From an uncultured Myxococcales bacterium (lineage in GTDB: Bacteria; Myxococcota; Myxococcia; Myxococcales; Myxococcaceae), in the NCBI GenBank assembly GCA_937980205.1, contig CALJKW010000069.1, positions 124,001 through 188,000 on the forward strand: a stretch of DNA of 64,000 bases, read 5' to 3'. The notes beneath the pieces were generated by a model, which was not told the DNA's origin, made no database searches, and saw nothing but the letters and a program-made list of their open reading frames with translations. Shown here in pieces: positions 19,729 through 28,403 of the stretch (the first letter of the stretch is position 1; every line of letters begins with the position of its first letter). A program made the position numbers and the translations under genes.

Positions 19729-20910
19729 ATGATGACGCGTATGTCTTCCATCCGCGACGATGAAACTCCGGAAGCCACGGGCATTCCGTCTACCGCCCGG
19801 CCTCCGTCGGCCCCGCCCACCATCGACATCCCCCGCATCGAGGTGACGCCGGAGCTGCTCAAGGCGCTGCCGAAGACGGACCTGCACTGCCACCTCGACG
19901 GCTCGATGCGGCTCAACACGATCCTCGAGCTCGCCGAGAAGCAGAAGGTGAAGCTGCCCGCGGACAACGCCGACGGCCTCGCGAAGGCGATTCACATGGG
20001 CGAGATCTGCAAGAGCCTCGACGACTACCTCGTCGCCTTCGACGTGACGCTGTCGGTGCTGCAGACGGAAGAGGCGCTGTACCGCGCCGCGTACGAGCTG
20101 GCGATCGACGCGGCCTCGGAGAACGTCCGCTACCTCGAGGTCCGCTACGCGCCGGTGCTGCACGAGCAGCGCGGCCTGAAGATGACGACGATCGTCGACT
20201 CGGTGCTCGAGGGCCTGCGCGCCGCGAAGCGCGAGACCGGCATCAAGTGCGGAGTGATCGTCTGCGGCATCCGCCACATGAGCCCCGAGACGTCACTGCG
20301 GCTCGCCGAGCTGTGCGTCGCGTACAAGAACCGCGGCGTCATCGGTTTCGATCTCGCGGGCGCCGAGCTCAACTTCCCCGCGAAGGATCACCGCGACGCG
20401 TTCCAGCTGATCTTGAAGAACAACGTCAACTGCACCGCGCACGCCGGCGAGGCCTACGGGCCCGAGTCGATCGCCCAGGCGATTCACTTCCTCGGAGCCC
20501 ACCGCATCGGCCACGGCGTCCGCCTGCGCGAGAACGGCGACCTGCTGAACTACATCAATGATCACCGCATTCCCCTCGAGGTGTGCCCGTCGTCGAACGT
20601 GCAGACCGGCGCCGTGCCGCACATCAAGGCGCACCCGCTGAAGTTCTATTTCGATTACGGGCTGCGGGTGTGCATCAACACCGACAACCGGCTGATCACC
20701 GACACCACCGTGACGAAGGAGTACTGGATCGCGCACAAGGAGCTGAAGCTGTCGCTGGAGGATCTGACCACGGTGATCGTCTCCGGCTTCAAGAGCGCGT
20801 TCCTGCCGTTCCGCGAGAAGCAGGACATGCTCAAGGCCGTGAACGCGGAGATCGCGACCACGCTGCAGAACTGGCAGCGGAAGCTGACGCCGGTGAAGAA
20901 GCCGGCGTAG
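19729..20910 (+). CDS. add: adenosine deaminase family protein
   Basis: Zinc hydrolase converting adenosine or a related purine nucleoside to the inosine form. Metal ligands are in KTDLHCHLDGSM, the catalytic region HAGEAYGPES is followed by HRIGHGVRL, and the C-terminal site reads CPSSNVQTG ... NTDNR. The last motif has Asn where many enzymes have NTDDP, a variant that may shift substrate preference. ATGs at 19729, 19732 and 19741 are all possible starts; the first ~30 residues are a disordered Pro/Thr-rich leader. Cytoplasmic. Divergent from the propeller lipoprotein. Confidence 0.88.
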   Translation: MMTRMSSIRDDETPEATGIPSTARPPSAPPTIDIPRIEVTPELLKALPKTDLHCHLDGSMRLNTILELAEKQKVKLPADNADGLAKAIHMGEICKSLDDYLVAFDVTLSVLQTEEALYRAAYELAIDAASENVRYLEVRYAPVLHEQRGLKMTTIVDSVLEGLRAAKRETGIKCGVIVCGIRHMSPETSLRLAELCVAYKNRGVIGFDLAGAELNFPAKDHRDAFQLILKNNVNCTAHAGEAYGPESIAQAIHFLGAHRIGHGVRLRENGDLLNYINDHRIPLEVCPSSNVQTGAVPHIKAHPLKFYFDYGLRVCINTDNRLITDTTVTKEYWIAHKELKLSLEDLTTVIVSGFKSAFLPFREKQDMLKAVNAEIATTLQNWQRKLTPVKKPA

Positions 20911-21059
20911 GTAGCGCCTCCGTTCACCGTGAGCGGAGCAGCCCGAAGGGCTGCGGAGTCGAAGGGCGCCCGAAGCCGACGCGTGGCCCGCGTCGACTGC
21001 AGGCCTTCGGCGTGCGCTCAGCGTGAACGGCGGCCAGTTCGACGCGGCACAGGCGCTAC
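20911..21059. repeat. palindromic repeat family 1, copy 1, inside an outer inverted repeat
   Basis: The core 20920-21030 begins CCGTTCACCGTGAGCGGAGC and ends TGCGCTCAGCGTGAACGG, forming an imperfect hairpin. The outer arms GTAGCGCCT (20911-20919) and AGGCGCTAC (21051-21059) form a perfect 9-bp stem. Located exactly between the convergent adenosine deaminase and monooxygenase-like genes. A related copy is at 43064-43160. Confidence 0.75.
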
Positions 21060-22456
21060 GGGCACCCGCCGACGCTCTCGTTCGACGCGGGGCAGAACGG
21101 CACCGGCGGCGGCGGATACACGTAGAGGAAGTTGAAGCACATCTCCCGCGACGTCTCTTCGCCCCACTCGGTGACGCCGGTCGCACCGACGGTGTCCCAC
21201 GTGCAGCGGGTCATGATCCGGTCGCCGGGGCGGAACTGGAAGTTCGCGGGTTCGAGGTACTGCGACCCGAAGTCGTAGTTCGGCCGGTCGGTCACGACGG
21301 TGTCCGGCATGCCGCTGCGGATCAGCGTCGACTTCAGCGCGCGCCCGCGCACGTGCATGTGCGGCCACACCGTGAACACGTTGAACGTGGTGTTGAGCAG
21401 CGTCGGGTTCTGGCAATCGCCCTGGCCCCAGACCGCGGGGCAGTTCGGCGGCAGGCTGAAGCTCGTCGGGCCGATCGCGAGCACGCCGGCCTCGTTCTGC
21501 TTCAGCTGATCCGTCACGCAGATGTACGCGCCGCTCGAGTCCTGCCCCTGCACGTTGGCCGCGTTGTTGTAGTGAATCTGGATCACCAGCTGGTCGCCGT
21601 TGTTGATGGGGATGCCGACGTCCTGCGGAGGAATCATCGGACCCGCGCCGGGGCCCCACGCGTACAGCGCCTGCCAGTCGGCCTCGACGCCGCAGTTCGC
21701 CTCTGCCGGCTGCGCGTTCTTCTGGATGTCGCGGAAGAGCACGACGTGGTGCAGCACGCGCGCGTCGTCGATCACCTTGTCGATCTTGATCGCGTGCCGC
21801 TTCGCCGGCAGCGAGATCGTCCGCGCGAAGCACTGGTAGAAGTCCGCCGTCTGCGGAATCGTGAAGCTCGGTGCGACGATGTCGATCTTCGTCGAGCCCT
21901 GCGGACACCCCGGAGCCTCGGTGCCGCCGCCGGCGCTGCCGCCCGTGCCGCCGCTTCCGCCGCCGGTGCCGCCGCACGAGACGCTGCCCTGCGGAGCCCC
22001 CGCCATCGACCACTGCTGGATCGTCGCGATCTGCTGCGCCGTCAGCATCCGCGGAGGCTGTGGCATCGGCCGCACCGCCGCCCCCACGCGCGCCGCCATG
22101 CGCTGGTGGACCTTCTGGCCGGGGAACGCCGCGCTGTCGGCCTGCGTGTCTGCCCACGTCACCAGCGGCATCGGCGCGCCGAACAACGGCGGGTTCGAGT
22201 GACACTCGGCGCACGACGTCTTCAAGACGCTCTCGACGTCGCAGGGCAGCTGGCCCCCCATCGCCGAGCCGCCGCCGGTGCCGGAAGAGCCGCCCGTGCC
22301 GCCCGTACCGCTCGAGCCGCCGGTCCCCGACGAGCCGCCCGTGCCGGACGAGCCACCGCCGGTTCCGGTGCCGGAGCCGCCGCCGGTGTTCCCCGGAATG
22401 GCAGGCGGCGAGCACGCCGCGACGACGAGAGTCAGCACGAGAGAGCCCAGACGCAT
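21056..22456 (-). CDS. lipoprotein with cytochrome c-like and copper monooxygenase-like domains
   Basis: A 466-residue lipoprotein (lipobox VAAC, Cys15). Residues ~22-68 are a GTGGS-type spacer. Residues ~70-155 hold a haem-binding motif CAECH (82-86) in a cytochrome c-like segment; a second Gly-rich spacer follows. Residues ~180-460 resemble the copper type II ascorbate-dependent monooxygenase fold (PHM/DBH): HHVVLFRD, VIQIHYNN and PHMHVRG give the expected His copper ligands. Likely an exported oxidoreductase; substrate unknown. Such cytochrome-monooxygenase fusions occur in myxobacteria. Confidence 0.75.
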   Translation of the reverse strand: MRLGSLVLTLVVAACSPPAIPGNTGGGSGTGTGGGSSGTGGSSGTGGSSGTGGTGGSSGTGGGSAMGGQLPCDVESVLKTSCAECHSNPPLFGAPMPLVTWADTQADSAAFPGQKVHQRMAARVGAAVRPMPQPPRMLTAQQIATIQQWSMAGAPQGSVSCGGTGGGSGGTGGSAGGGTEAPGCPQGSTKIDIVAPSFTIPQTADFYQCFARTISLPAKRHAIKIDKVIDDARVLHHVVLFRDIQKNAQPAEANCGVEADWQALYAWGPGAGPMIPPQDVGIPINNGDQLVIQIHYNNAANVQGQDSSGAYICVTDQLKQNEAGVLAIGPTSFSLPPNCPAVWGQGDCQNPTLLNTTFNVFTVWPHMHVRGRALKSTLIRSGMPDTVVTDRPNYDFGSQYLEPANFQFRPGDRIMTRCTWDTVGATGVTEWGEETSREMCFNFLYVYPPPPVPFCPASNESVGGCP

Positions 22457-22514
22457 ACGACACCTCGGTGAACGAGACGTGCGTCTTAGACCACACGAGC
22501 GAGGGCGCCGTCAC

Positions 22515-22545
22515 GCCCCCCTCTCCCCACGAGGGGAGAGGGGGC
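22515..22545 (-). terminator. hairpin downstream of glgC
   Basis: CCCCCTCTCCCC (22517-22528), ACGA loop, GGGGAGAGGGGG (22533-22544), immediately after the glgC stop (22548). No T-run. Similar in composition to the hairpin at 3239-3268. Confidence 0.6.
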
Positions 22546-22547
22546 GC

Positions 22548-23777
22548 TCACTCGACGCGCGCGCCCTTCGGGATGACCACGATGCCCGATTCCGTCACGG
22601 GGAACCGCTTCTTGTCGGCCTCCGGATCCACGCCGATTCGCGTGCCCGGCGGGATCACCACGTTCTTGTCGATGATCGCGCGGCGGACGATCGCGTGCCG
22701 GCCGATCTCCACGTTCTCGAGCAGCACCGACTCGTGCACCTGCGAGTACGAGTTCACGCGCACGCGCGGCGACAGCACCGACCGGTTCACGTGACCGCCC
22801 GAGATGATGCAGCCCTCGCTCACCAGCGAGTCCGTCGCGTAGCCGACGCGGTTGTGCTCGTGGTCCGCGAACACGAACTTCGCCGGCGGCAGGTTCGGGT
22901 TGCCGGTGAACACCGGCCACTGCTGGTTGTAGAAGTTGAAGATCGGCTCGACGCCGACGAGGTCCATGTTGCACTGGTAGTAGGCGTCGAGCGTCCCGAC
23001 GTCTCTCCAGTAGCCGCGCTCGCGCTGGCCCTGGCCCGGCACCACGTTGCGCGCGAAGTCGTACGCGTACACCGGGACCTTCGAGTGCAGGTTCGCGAGG
23101 ATGCTCTTGCCGAAGTCGTGCGACGACGACTCGATCTTCGCGTCGGCGGTGACCTCGCTCACCAGCGTGTCCGTCTCGAACAGGTAGTTGCCCATCGAGG
23201 CGAGGCACATCTTCGGGTTGCCCGGCATCGGCGGCGGGTTCTTCGGCTTCTCGAGGAAGCTCGTCACGCGGCCGGTCTCGTCGACGGCGATGATGCCGAA
23301 CTGCGAGCCCTCTTCGATGGGCACCGGAATCGCCGCCACCGTGCACTGCGCCTTCTTCTCGAGGTGGAAGGCCTCCATCTGCCGAACGTCCATCTGGTAG
23401 ACGTGATCGGCGCCGAACACGAACACGCGCTCGGGCGCCTCGTCGGTGATGAGGTTCAGGTTCTGCCAGATGGCGTCGGCGCTGCCGCGGTACCAGTCCG
23501 TGCCCATGCGCATCTGCGCCGGCACCGACTCGCAGTAGTGACCGAGGAAAGCGGTCATTCGCCACGACCGGCTCAGGTGGTTGTTGAGCGAGTCCGACTT
23601 GTACTGCGTCAGCACCTTGATCTTGTAGACGCCGCTGTTGACGAAGTTGCTGAGGCAGAAGTCGATGATGCGGTAGCGGCCGCCGAACGGCACGGCGGGC
23701 TTCGCTCGTTCTCGGGTCAACGGCTCGAGGCGGGTACCGGCTCCGCCAGCCAGAATCATTGCGAGTGATCGGGACAT
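22548..23777 (-). CDS. glgC: glucose-1-phosphate adenylyltransferase
   Basis: Makes ADP-glucose from ATP and glucose-1-phosphate, the committed step of bacterial glycogen synthesis. The nucleotide-binding start LAMILAGGAGTRLEPLT, then KPAVPFGGRYRIIDF, GTADAI-like GSADAIWQN, and FGADHVYQMD are all diagnostic. The C-terminal left-handed beta-helix has isoleucine-rich turns (SRGCIISGG-type, ENVEIGRHAIVRRAI). Length 409 is normal. Monocistronic, with a terminator hairpin directly behind it and a divergent redox unit in front. Confidence 0.95.
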   Translation of the reverse strand: MSRSLAMILAGGAGTRLEPLTRERAKPAVPFGGRYRIIDFCLSNFVNSGVYKIKVLTQYKSDSLNNHLSRSWRMTAFLGHYCESVPAQMRMGTDWYRGSADAIWQNLNLITDEAPERVFVFGADHVYQMDVRQMEAFHLEKKAQCTVAAIPVPIEEGSQFGIIAVDETGRVTSFLEKPKNPPPMPGNPKMCLASMGNYLFETDTLVSEVTADAKIESSSHDFGKSILANLHSKVPVYAYDFARNVVPGQGQRERGYWRDVGTLDAYYQCNMDLVGVEPIFNFYNQQWPVFTGNPNLPPAKFVFADHEHNRVGYATDSLVSEGCIISGGHVNRSVLSPRVRVNSYSQVHESVLLENVEIGRHAIVRRAIIDKNVVIPPGTRIGVDPEADKKRFPVTESGIVVIPKGARVE

Positions 23778-23820
23778 GGGCGCTTGGGGGAAGCCTAGAT
23801 CGGGCTAGGGTGTAACCGGG

Positions 23821-24423
23821 ATGCAGAGTCGGCGCTTGCTCATCAAACGCGGAATCTTCGGCGGAGCGCTCCTCGCCCTCGGCGGCGGCGCCACCGGCCT
23901 GCTGCTCCGCCGCGGCGCTGACGGCGCCGCTCCCGCCGAGGGCCTGCTCGTGCTCGGGCGCCGCGAGTACGCCGTGCTCGAGGCGGTCGCCCGCCGCTTC
24001 ATCACCCCGCAGCCGGGCTGGCCGACGACCGACGAGCTGCGCGTCGCGTTCACCTGCGACCGCGTGCTCGCGCTCGCCGACGAGACCAGCCAGGTCGAGG
24101 TCCGACAGCTGCTCGAGCTGTTCGACAACGCGCTCGCCGGCTTCCTGCTCGGCCGGCGCGTGACGCCGTTCACGAAGCTGCCGCCCCAAGAGCAGGACGC
24201 CGTGCTCGCCGAGTGGCGCGACAGCCGCCTCGAGCTGCGCCGAACGGGGTACGTCGCGCTGCGCGCGCTCGTTACCTCCGCGTACTACGGCAACCCGCAC
24301 TCGTGGGCGGCCGTCGGCTACAGCGGCCCCCCGAAGGCCTTTCACGACCCGAACGCGCCGGTGTGGAAGGGCGGCGGCGAGCCGCGCCCGCCCGGCAACG
24401 GCGTCTGGGTGGAGCCCACGTGA
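23821..24423 (+). CDS. Tat-exported gluconate 2-dehydrogenase subunit 3-like protein
   Basis: A 200-residue protein with a twin-arginine signal (SRRLLIKRG followed by a Gly/Leu-rich hydrophobic stretch). The mature part has the gluconate_2-dh3 family layout: VLEAVARRFITPQPGWP near the start and ALVTSAYYGNPHSWAAVGYSGPP towards the end. In the known three-subunit enzyme this small subunit helps export and assemble the flavoprotein. The GTGA overlap with the following GMC oxidoreductase gene strongly supports a complex. Confidence 0.82.
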   Translation: MQSRRLLIKRGIFGGALLALGGGATGLLLRRGADGAAPAEGLLVLGRREYAVLEAVARRFITPQPGWPTTDELRVAFTCDRVLALADETSQVEVRQLLELFDNALAGFLLGRRVTPFTKLPPQEQDAVLAEWRDSRLELRRTGYVALRALVTSAYYGNPHSWAAVGYSGPPKAFHDPNAPVWKGGGEPRPPGNGVWVEPT

Positions 24424-26042
24424 GCGGCCCCGCGCCCTTCGTGCCGGGGCAGGCGCTGCGTGCCGCCGACCAGGGCGCCCCCGGTGGCTCGCGGCACGGC
24501 CGCATCACCACCGGCGACGAGCTGCTGGAGAAGGACACGTCTCTATCCTGCGACGTCTGCATCATCGGCTCCGGCAGCGGAGGCGCCTGGCTCGCGCACG
24601 AGCTCTGCGCGAAGGGCCTCGACGTCGTGATGCTCGAAGAGGGCGGCTACCACACGCGCCGCGAGTTCGACCTCACCGAGGCGAACATGTACCCGAAGCT
24701 CTACCAGGAGCTCGGCAACCGGACGACGGACGATCTCTCCATCACGATGCTGCAGGGCCGCAGCGTCGGAGGCTCCACCACCGTCAACTGGTGCAGCTCC
24801 TTCCGCACGCCCGACCGCATCCTCGAGGTCTGGCGCGAGCGGCACGGCCTCGAGGAGCTCACCCCCGAGGCGCTGACCCCCCACTGGGAAGCCGCCGAGA
24901 AGCGCCTGCACATCGCCGAGTGGCCGGAAGGCCTCATCAACCGGAACAACCGCATCTTGTGGGACGGCCTGGGCAAGCTCGGCTACGAGCGCGGCCTCAT
25001 CCGCCGCAACGTGAACGGCTGCGCGAACCTCGGCTACTGCGGCCTGGGCTGCCCCATCGACGCGAAGCAGTCGATGCTGGTGACCGTGCTGCCCGACGCG
25101 GTCGAGAAGGGCTTGAGGCTCTTCGCGAACGTCTCGGTGCGGCGCCTCGAGAGCTCCGGCCGCAAGGTCACCCGCGTCGTCGCCGACGTGCTCGACCCGA
25201 AGACCGATCGCCGCAGCGGCCGCACGTTCACCGTGCAGGCGAAGGCGACCGCCGTCTGCGGCGGCGCGGTGAACTCCCCGGCGTTGCTGCTGCGCTCGGG
25301 CCTCGACGCCGCCGGCCGCGTCGGCCAGCGCACGTGGCTGCACCCCGTCGTCGTCATGCTGTCGATGTTCGAGGAGCCGGTGAACGCCTTCTCCGGCGCC
25401 CCGCAGTCCGTCTACTCGCACCACTTCATCGAGCGCGGAGAGGGGAAGATGGGCTTCTTCCTCGAGGTGCCTCCGGTGCACCCCATGCTCGGAGCGGTCG
25501 TCGCGACGGGCGTCGGCGGTCAGTTCCAGCAGTTCATGGCGAAGCTGCCGCACATCAACGCGATGATCGCGATCAACGTCGACGGCCTGCTGCCGAACGA
25601 GAAGGGCGGCACCGTGCGCCTGCGCGACTCGGGCTACGGCCGGCACTCGTTCAACTACGAGCTGCCGCCCGAGTTCTGGGAGGCCGCCCGCACCGCCTGC
25701 CGCGAGATGGCGCGCCTGCAGTTCGCCGCCGGCGCCAAGATGGTGCACTCGCTGCACCTCGACCCCGTCGTGATGCAGAGCGAGAAAGATCTCGCGCTGC
25801 TCGACGCGGCGCCGTTCGAGAAGCTGAAGATGCGCGTCGTCTCCGCCCACCTGATGGGCGGCTGCGCGGCCGGCAAGGACCCGAGCCGGTCGGTCGTCGA
25901 TCCGCACTTCCGCTTCCACGGGCTCGACAACCTGTTCGTCGTCGACGGCTCCGTGTTCCCGACGTCTCTGGGCGTCAACCCGCAGCTCACCATCTTCGGC
26001 CTCGCGCGCTGGGCGTCGCAGCACGTCGCCGCGGCGGTCTGA
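24420..26042 (+). CDS. GMC-family FAD oxidoreductase
   Basis: A 540-residue flavoprotein (GTG 24420, overlapping the upstream stop). The FAD motif is CIIGSGSGGAWLAHEL; GRSVGGSTTVNWCSS and the Cys-rich loop NGCANLGYCGLGCP follow; the C-terminal signature is VVDGSVFPTSLGVNPQLTI. It has no signal of its own, so it is probably carried across the membrane with its Tat-bearing partner. Substrate is likely an alcohol or sugar; the family does not fix it. A cytochrome acceptor is not encoded beside it. Frame upstream of 24420 is shadow. Confidence 0.88.
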   Translation: MSGPAPFVPGQALRAADQGAPGGSRHGRITTGDELLEKDTSLSCDVCIIGSGSGGAWLAHELCAKGLDVVMLEEGGYHTRREFDLTEANMYPKLYQELGNRTTDDLSITMLQGRSVGGSTTVNWCSSFRTPDRILEVWRERHGLEELTPEALTPHWEAAEKRLHIAEWPEGLINRNNRILWDGLGKLGYERGLIRRNVNGCANLGYCGLGCPIDAKQSMLVTVLPDAVEKGLRLFANVSVRRLESSGRKVTRVVADVLDPKTDRRSGRTFTVQAKATAVCGGAVNSPALLLRSGLDAAGRVGQRTWLHPVVVMLSMFEEPVNAFSGAPQSVYSHHFIERGEGKMGFFLEVPPVHPMLGAVVATGVGGQFQQFMAKLPHINAMIAINVDGLLPNEKGGTVRLRDSGYGRHSFNYELPPEFWEAARTACREMARLQFAAGAKMVHSLHLDPVVMQSEKDLALLDAAPFEKLKMRVVSAHLMGGCAAGKDPSRSVVDPHFRFHGLDNLFVVDGSVFPTSLGVNPQLTIFGLARWASQHVAAAV

Positions 26043-27217
26043 TGCGGCTGCAGGTCGAAGCGACGCGCTCGACCGAGCGCCGGCGGCACATCGAGACCTT
26101 CGTGCTGCGCGCTCCCAACGGCGGAGAGGGCGTGCTGCAGATCATCCGCCACGTCGACGGCGCGCGCGTCGAGGCCCGAGGCCAGGCGACGCTCTCGTCC
26201 CGAGATCACGCCAAGGGCTACGGCCTGCTCGCGGCGCTGGGCGTCGCTGCCGAGGGGCGCACCGGAGAGCGGCAGCGCTTCTCGTGCCCGGCCGTGCTCT
26301 CCGACGGCAGCGCCTCGTGGCGCGAGTACACGCTCGAGCTGCCCGGCGCCGTGGCCGCGCTCACCATCGCCGACCGCGAGGGGGACATCGTCGTGCGCGA
26401 GGGCCACGACGCGTTCGCCACGGTCGCGCGCATCGCGTGGGGCGAGGGCGTCGGCCCGCGCGCTCCGCGGCCGCCGGGCGTCACCGTCAGCGCCCCCGAG
26501 CTCGTGCGCGGGGCAGAGTCGCTCAAGCTCGTCCCCGGCGGAGACCGGCTGCTCGGACTCGATGCGAAGGGCGGCCTGTTCCGGTGGGACGATCTCGAGA
26601 AGAAGCCGCACCGGCTCGCGAACCTGGAGCTCACCGTCACCACGCTCGCCGTCGGAGCCGGCCGCCTCGCCGCGTGCGGCGCCGCCCACGGAGCGACCGG
26701 CACCTGGCGCGTCGTCCTCGTCGAGCTCGCGACGGGAAAGCTCGAGACGGTGGTCGACAGCAACGACGACTTTCCGTTCCTGAACGCCGGGCTCGAGGTG
26801 ACCGCCGAGCGCGTCGCCGTGACCTGGGAGGGCGAGGTCCGCGTGTACTCCGGCGGAGGTCTCGTCAGCCGCGGGCCGGCGGCTCCTGCGCCGCCGCGCG
26901 TTCATCGCCACGAGGGCCGCGAGCTCGAGGCCGACGAGGACGGCAACCTGCGCGTCGGCCAGCGCGTGTGGTGCCCGATCGTCGAGGCGGATCGCCGCTG
27001 CGTTCGCGCGCTGCGGCAGGCTGCGCCGCGCTGGTTCGCCGGAGGCGTGCTGCTCGACAGCGATCGCCGCGTGGTGCTCGACCTCGACACCCTCGAGGCG
27101 TGGCCGGTGCTCGACGCGGCCGACACGCGGCTGCTCGCGGTCATCGGGGATGACACGCTGGTCGTCGATCCCCAATCCGAAGGGCGGCCGAAGTACGTGC
27201 GCGTCGAACGGCGCTGA
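26042..27217 (+). CDS. unknown protein coupled to GMC oxidoreductase
   Basis: A 391-residue protein whose ATG shares its A with the upstream TGA (TGATG), so translation is coupled. No signal peptide or membrane segment. Residues ~150-390 have recurring short strands (GGDRLLGLDAKGGLFRWDDL, ERVAVTWEGEVRVYSGGG, GVLLDSDRRVVLDLDTL) like a beta-propeller. Role unknown; position suggests an accessory to the oxidoreductase or an independent regulator. Confidence 0.6.
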   Translation: MRLQVEATRSTERRRHIETFVLRAPNGGEGVLQIIRHVDGARVEARGQATLSSRDHAKGYGLLAALGVAAEGRTGERQRFSCPAVLSDGSASWREYTLELPGAVAALTIADREGDIVVREGHDAFATVARIAWGEGVGPRAPRPPGVTVSAPELVRGAESLKLVPGGDRLLGLDAKGGLFRWDDLEKKPHRLANLELTVTTLAVGAGRLAACGAAHGATGTWRVVLVELATGKLETVVDSNDDFPFLNAGLEVTAERVAVTWEGEVRVYSGGGLVSRGPAAPAPPRVHRHEGRELEADEDGNLRVGQRVWCPIVEADRRCVRALRQAAPRWFAGGVLLDSDRRVVLDLDTLEAWPVLDAADTRLLAVIGDDTLVVDPQSEGRPKYVRVERR

Positions 27218-27259
27218 GGCGTGCGCCTTGCAACCTCTATGGGTCGCAAGGAGATCGCC

Positions 27260-27832
27260 ATGGCACGACAGGTAAGACGGGGCAAACGCAGCGCAGGCCG
27301 TCGCAAGCCGGCAGGAAGGGCACGTAGCGAATCGCCGCAGGGTGGGGCGACCCGGTTCACGCCCGAGCGCGCGCATCGCTCGCGCGGACCCGGCCATGCA
27401 GGGCAGGGCCGTGGAGACCTGCGCCACCTCGAGCTCGGCAAGTCGAAGGAGCGCCGCCGCGCCGGCGCGGACTCGAACCTTCGGACCGAAGATTCTCAAC
27501 GCGGTCCGCGCAGCGACGAAGCGGCCGCCGCGGAGCCCGGCGTGGGGACGCGCCGTGAAGGCGAGCTCGGCTTCGACGCCGAGGCGTACCCGCAGTCGCA
27601 GCGCTTCGGCGGCCCCTCGTACGGGTCGGACCCCGACGCCGTCGGCGCCCGGTACGACGACCTTGGCGGGGAGAACGACGGCGACGACTTCGGCTCGGCT
27701 CGCGCGCGCGGTGAGGCAGAGCGCGTCGCGTGGGCCCGTCCCGGTTCGTACAACGAAGAGCACGACCTGGACGAGTGGGAAGACCGCGCGAACGAGCTGG
27801 GCAACGATCGCAGCTTCCGCCGACGGCGCTGA
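27260..27832 (+). CDS. small charged low-complexity protein
   Basis: A 190-residue hydrophilic protein. ATG 27260 is preferred because AAGGAG lies seven bases upstream; ATG 27239 is an alternative. The N-terminal third is very Arg/Lys/Gly-rich (RRGKRSAGRRKPAGRARS), the C-terminal two thirds acidic and Gly/Asp/Glu-rich, ending DRSFRRRR. This bipolar charge looks disordered and could bind nucleic acid, but no family is recognised. Confidence 0.5.
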   Translation: MARQVRRGKRSAGRRKPAGRARSESPQGGATRFTPERAHRSRGPGHAGQGRGDLRHLELGKSKERRRAGADSNLRTEDSQRGPRSDEAAAAEPGVGTRREGELGFDAEAYPQSQRFGGPSYGSDPDAVGARYDDLGGENDGDDFGSARARGEAERVAWARPGSYNEEHDLDEWEDRANELGNDRSFRRRR

Positions 27833-28403
27833 CGGAGGCGGCAGGCCACGGACTGCGGAAAGCCGCACCGCTCAGCGGCCCGCGACCCGAGCACACGGTC
27901 GGCTGCACACGCTGCGAAGCGGTTCCGCGGCCGCTGGGCAGCGGGTCCCAGCGGGTGGTGTGCCCCCGCTCCATTTCCCGGCCGATGAGGGGCCCCGAAG
28001 GGCCCGAGGTCCGCGACTCACACGGCCGTGAAAAAGAGAAGAAGCGTGAATCGCGGTTCGCGCTTTTGACGACCCCAACCTCGCGATTTCACATTGCGCG
28101 AACGGCGAATCGCGATTCACCGTTCTTCTCTTTTTCACCACCGCGAGGCCCCCGCCCCTTTGCGGCTACCAGCGGCGGGCTCGCGAGGTGAAAACGGGCA
28201 CGCGAGCCGGAGCCCGGCGGGCAGAGCTCCGGCAGTCGCCGCGGGCCAACAGGCGCCGCTGGGCTCCTTCACACGGCAGCGGGGCCTGGTGTGCAAGCTC
28301 CTGCGCGGCGCTGCGCAAGAGCTCGAGCAACGGCTCGCGCGGGTGGATGCAACGAGGTTCTTTCATGCCCCCAACACACCGGCCGCCCGGCTCGAGTGCA
28401 CCG
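27833..28403. other. 571-base gene-free gap between convergent genes
   Basis: No credible gene. The only ORF of note (28094-28414, plus) has no start signal, is Arg/Ala/Pro shadow composition and runs into the transporter gene. The centre holds a 111-bp palindrome (28028-28138) that is clearly less GC-rich than its surroundings. The rest shows short GC palindromes only. Confidence 0.6.
28028..28138. repeat. 111-bp palindromic element with 34-base arms
   Basis: The left arm 28028-28061 starts GTGAAAAAGAGAAGAA and the right arm 28105-28138 ends TTCTTCTCTTTTTCAC. They match at 31 of 34 positions, with a 43-base centre. A nested palindrome GAATCGCGATTC lies in the right arm. Looks like a miniature inverted-repeat element or a very long hairpin. 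Confidence 0.75.
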
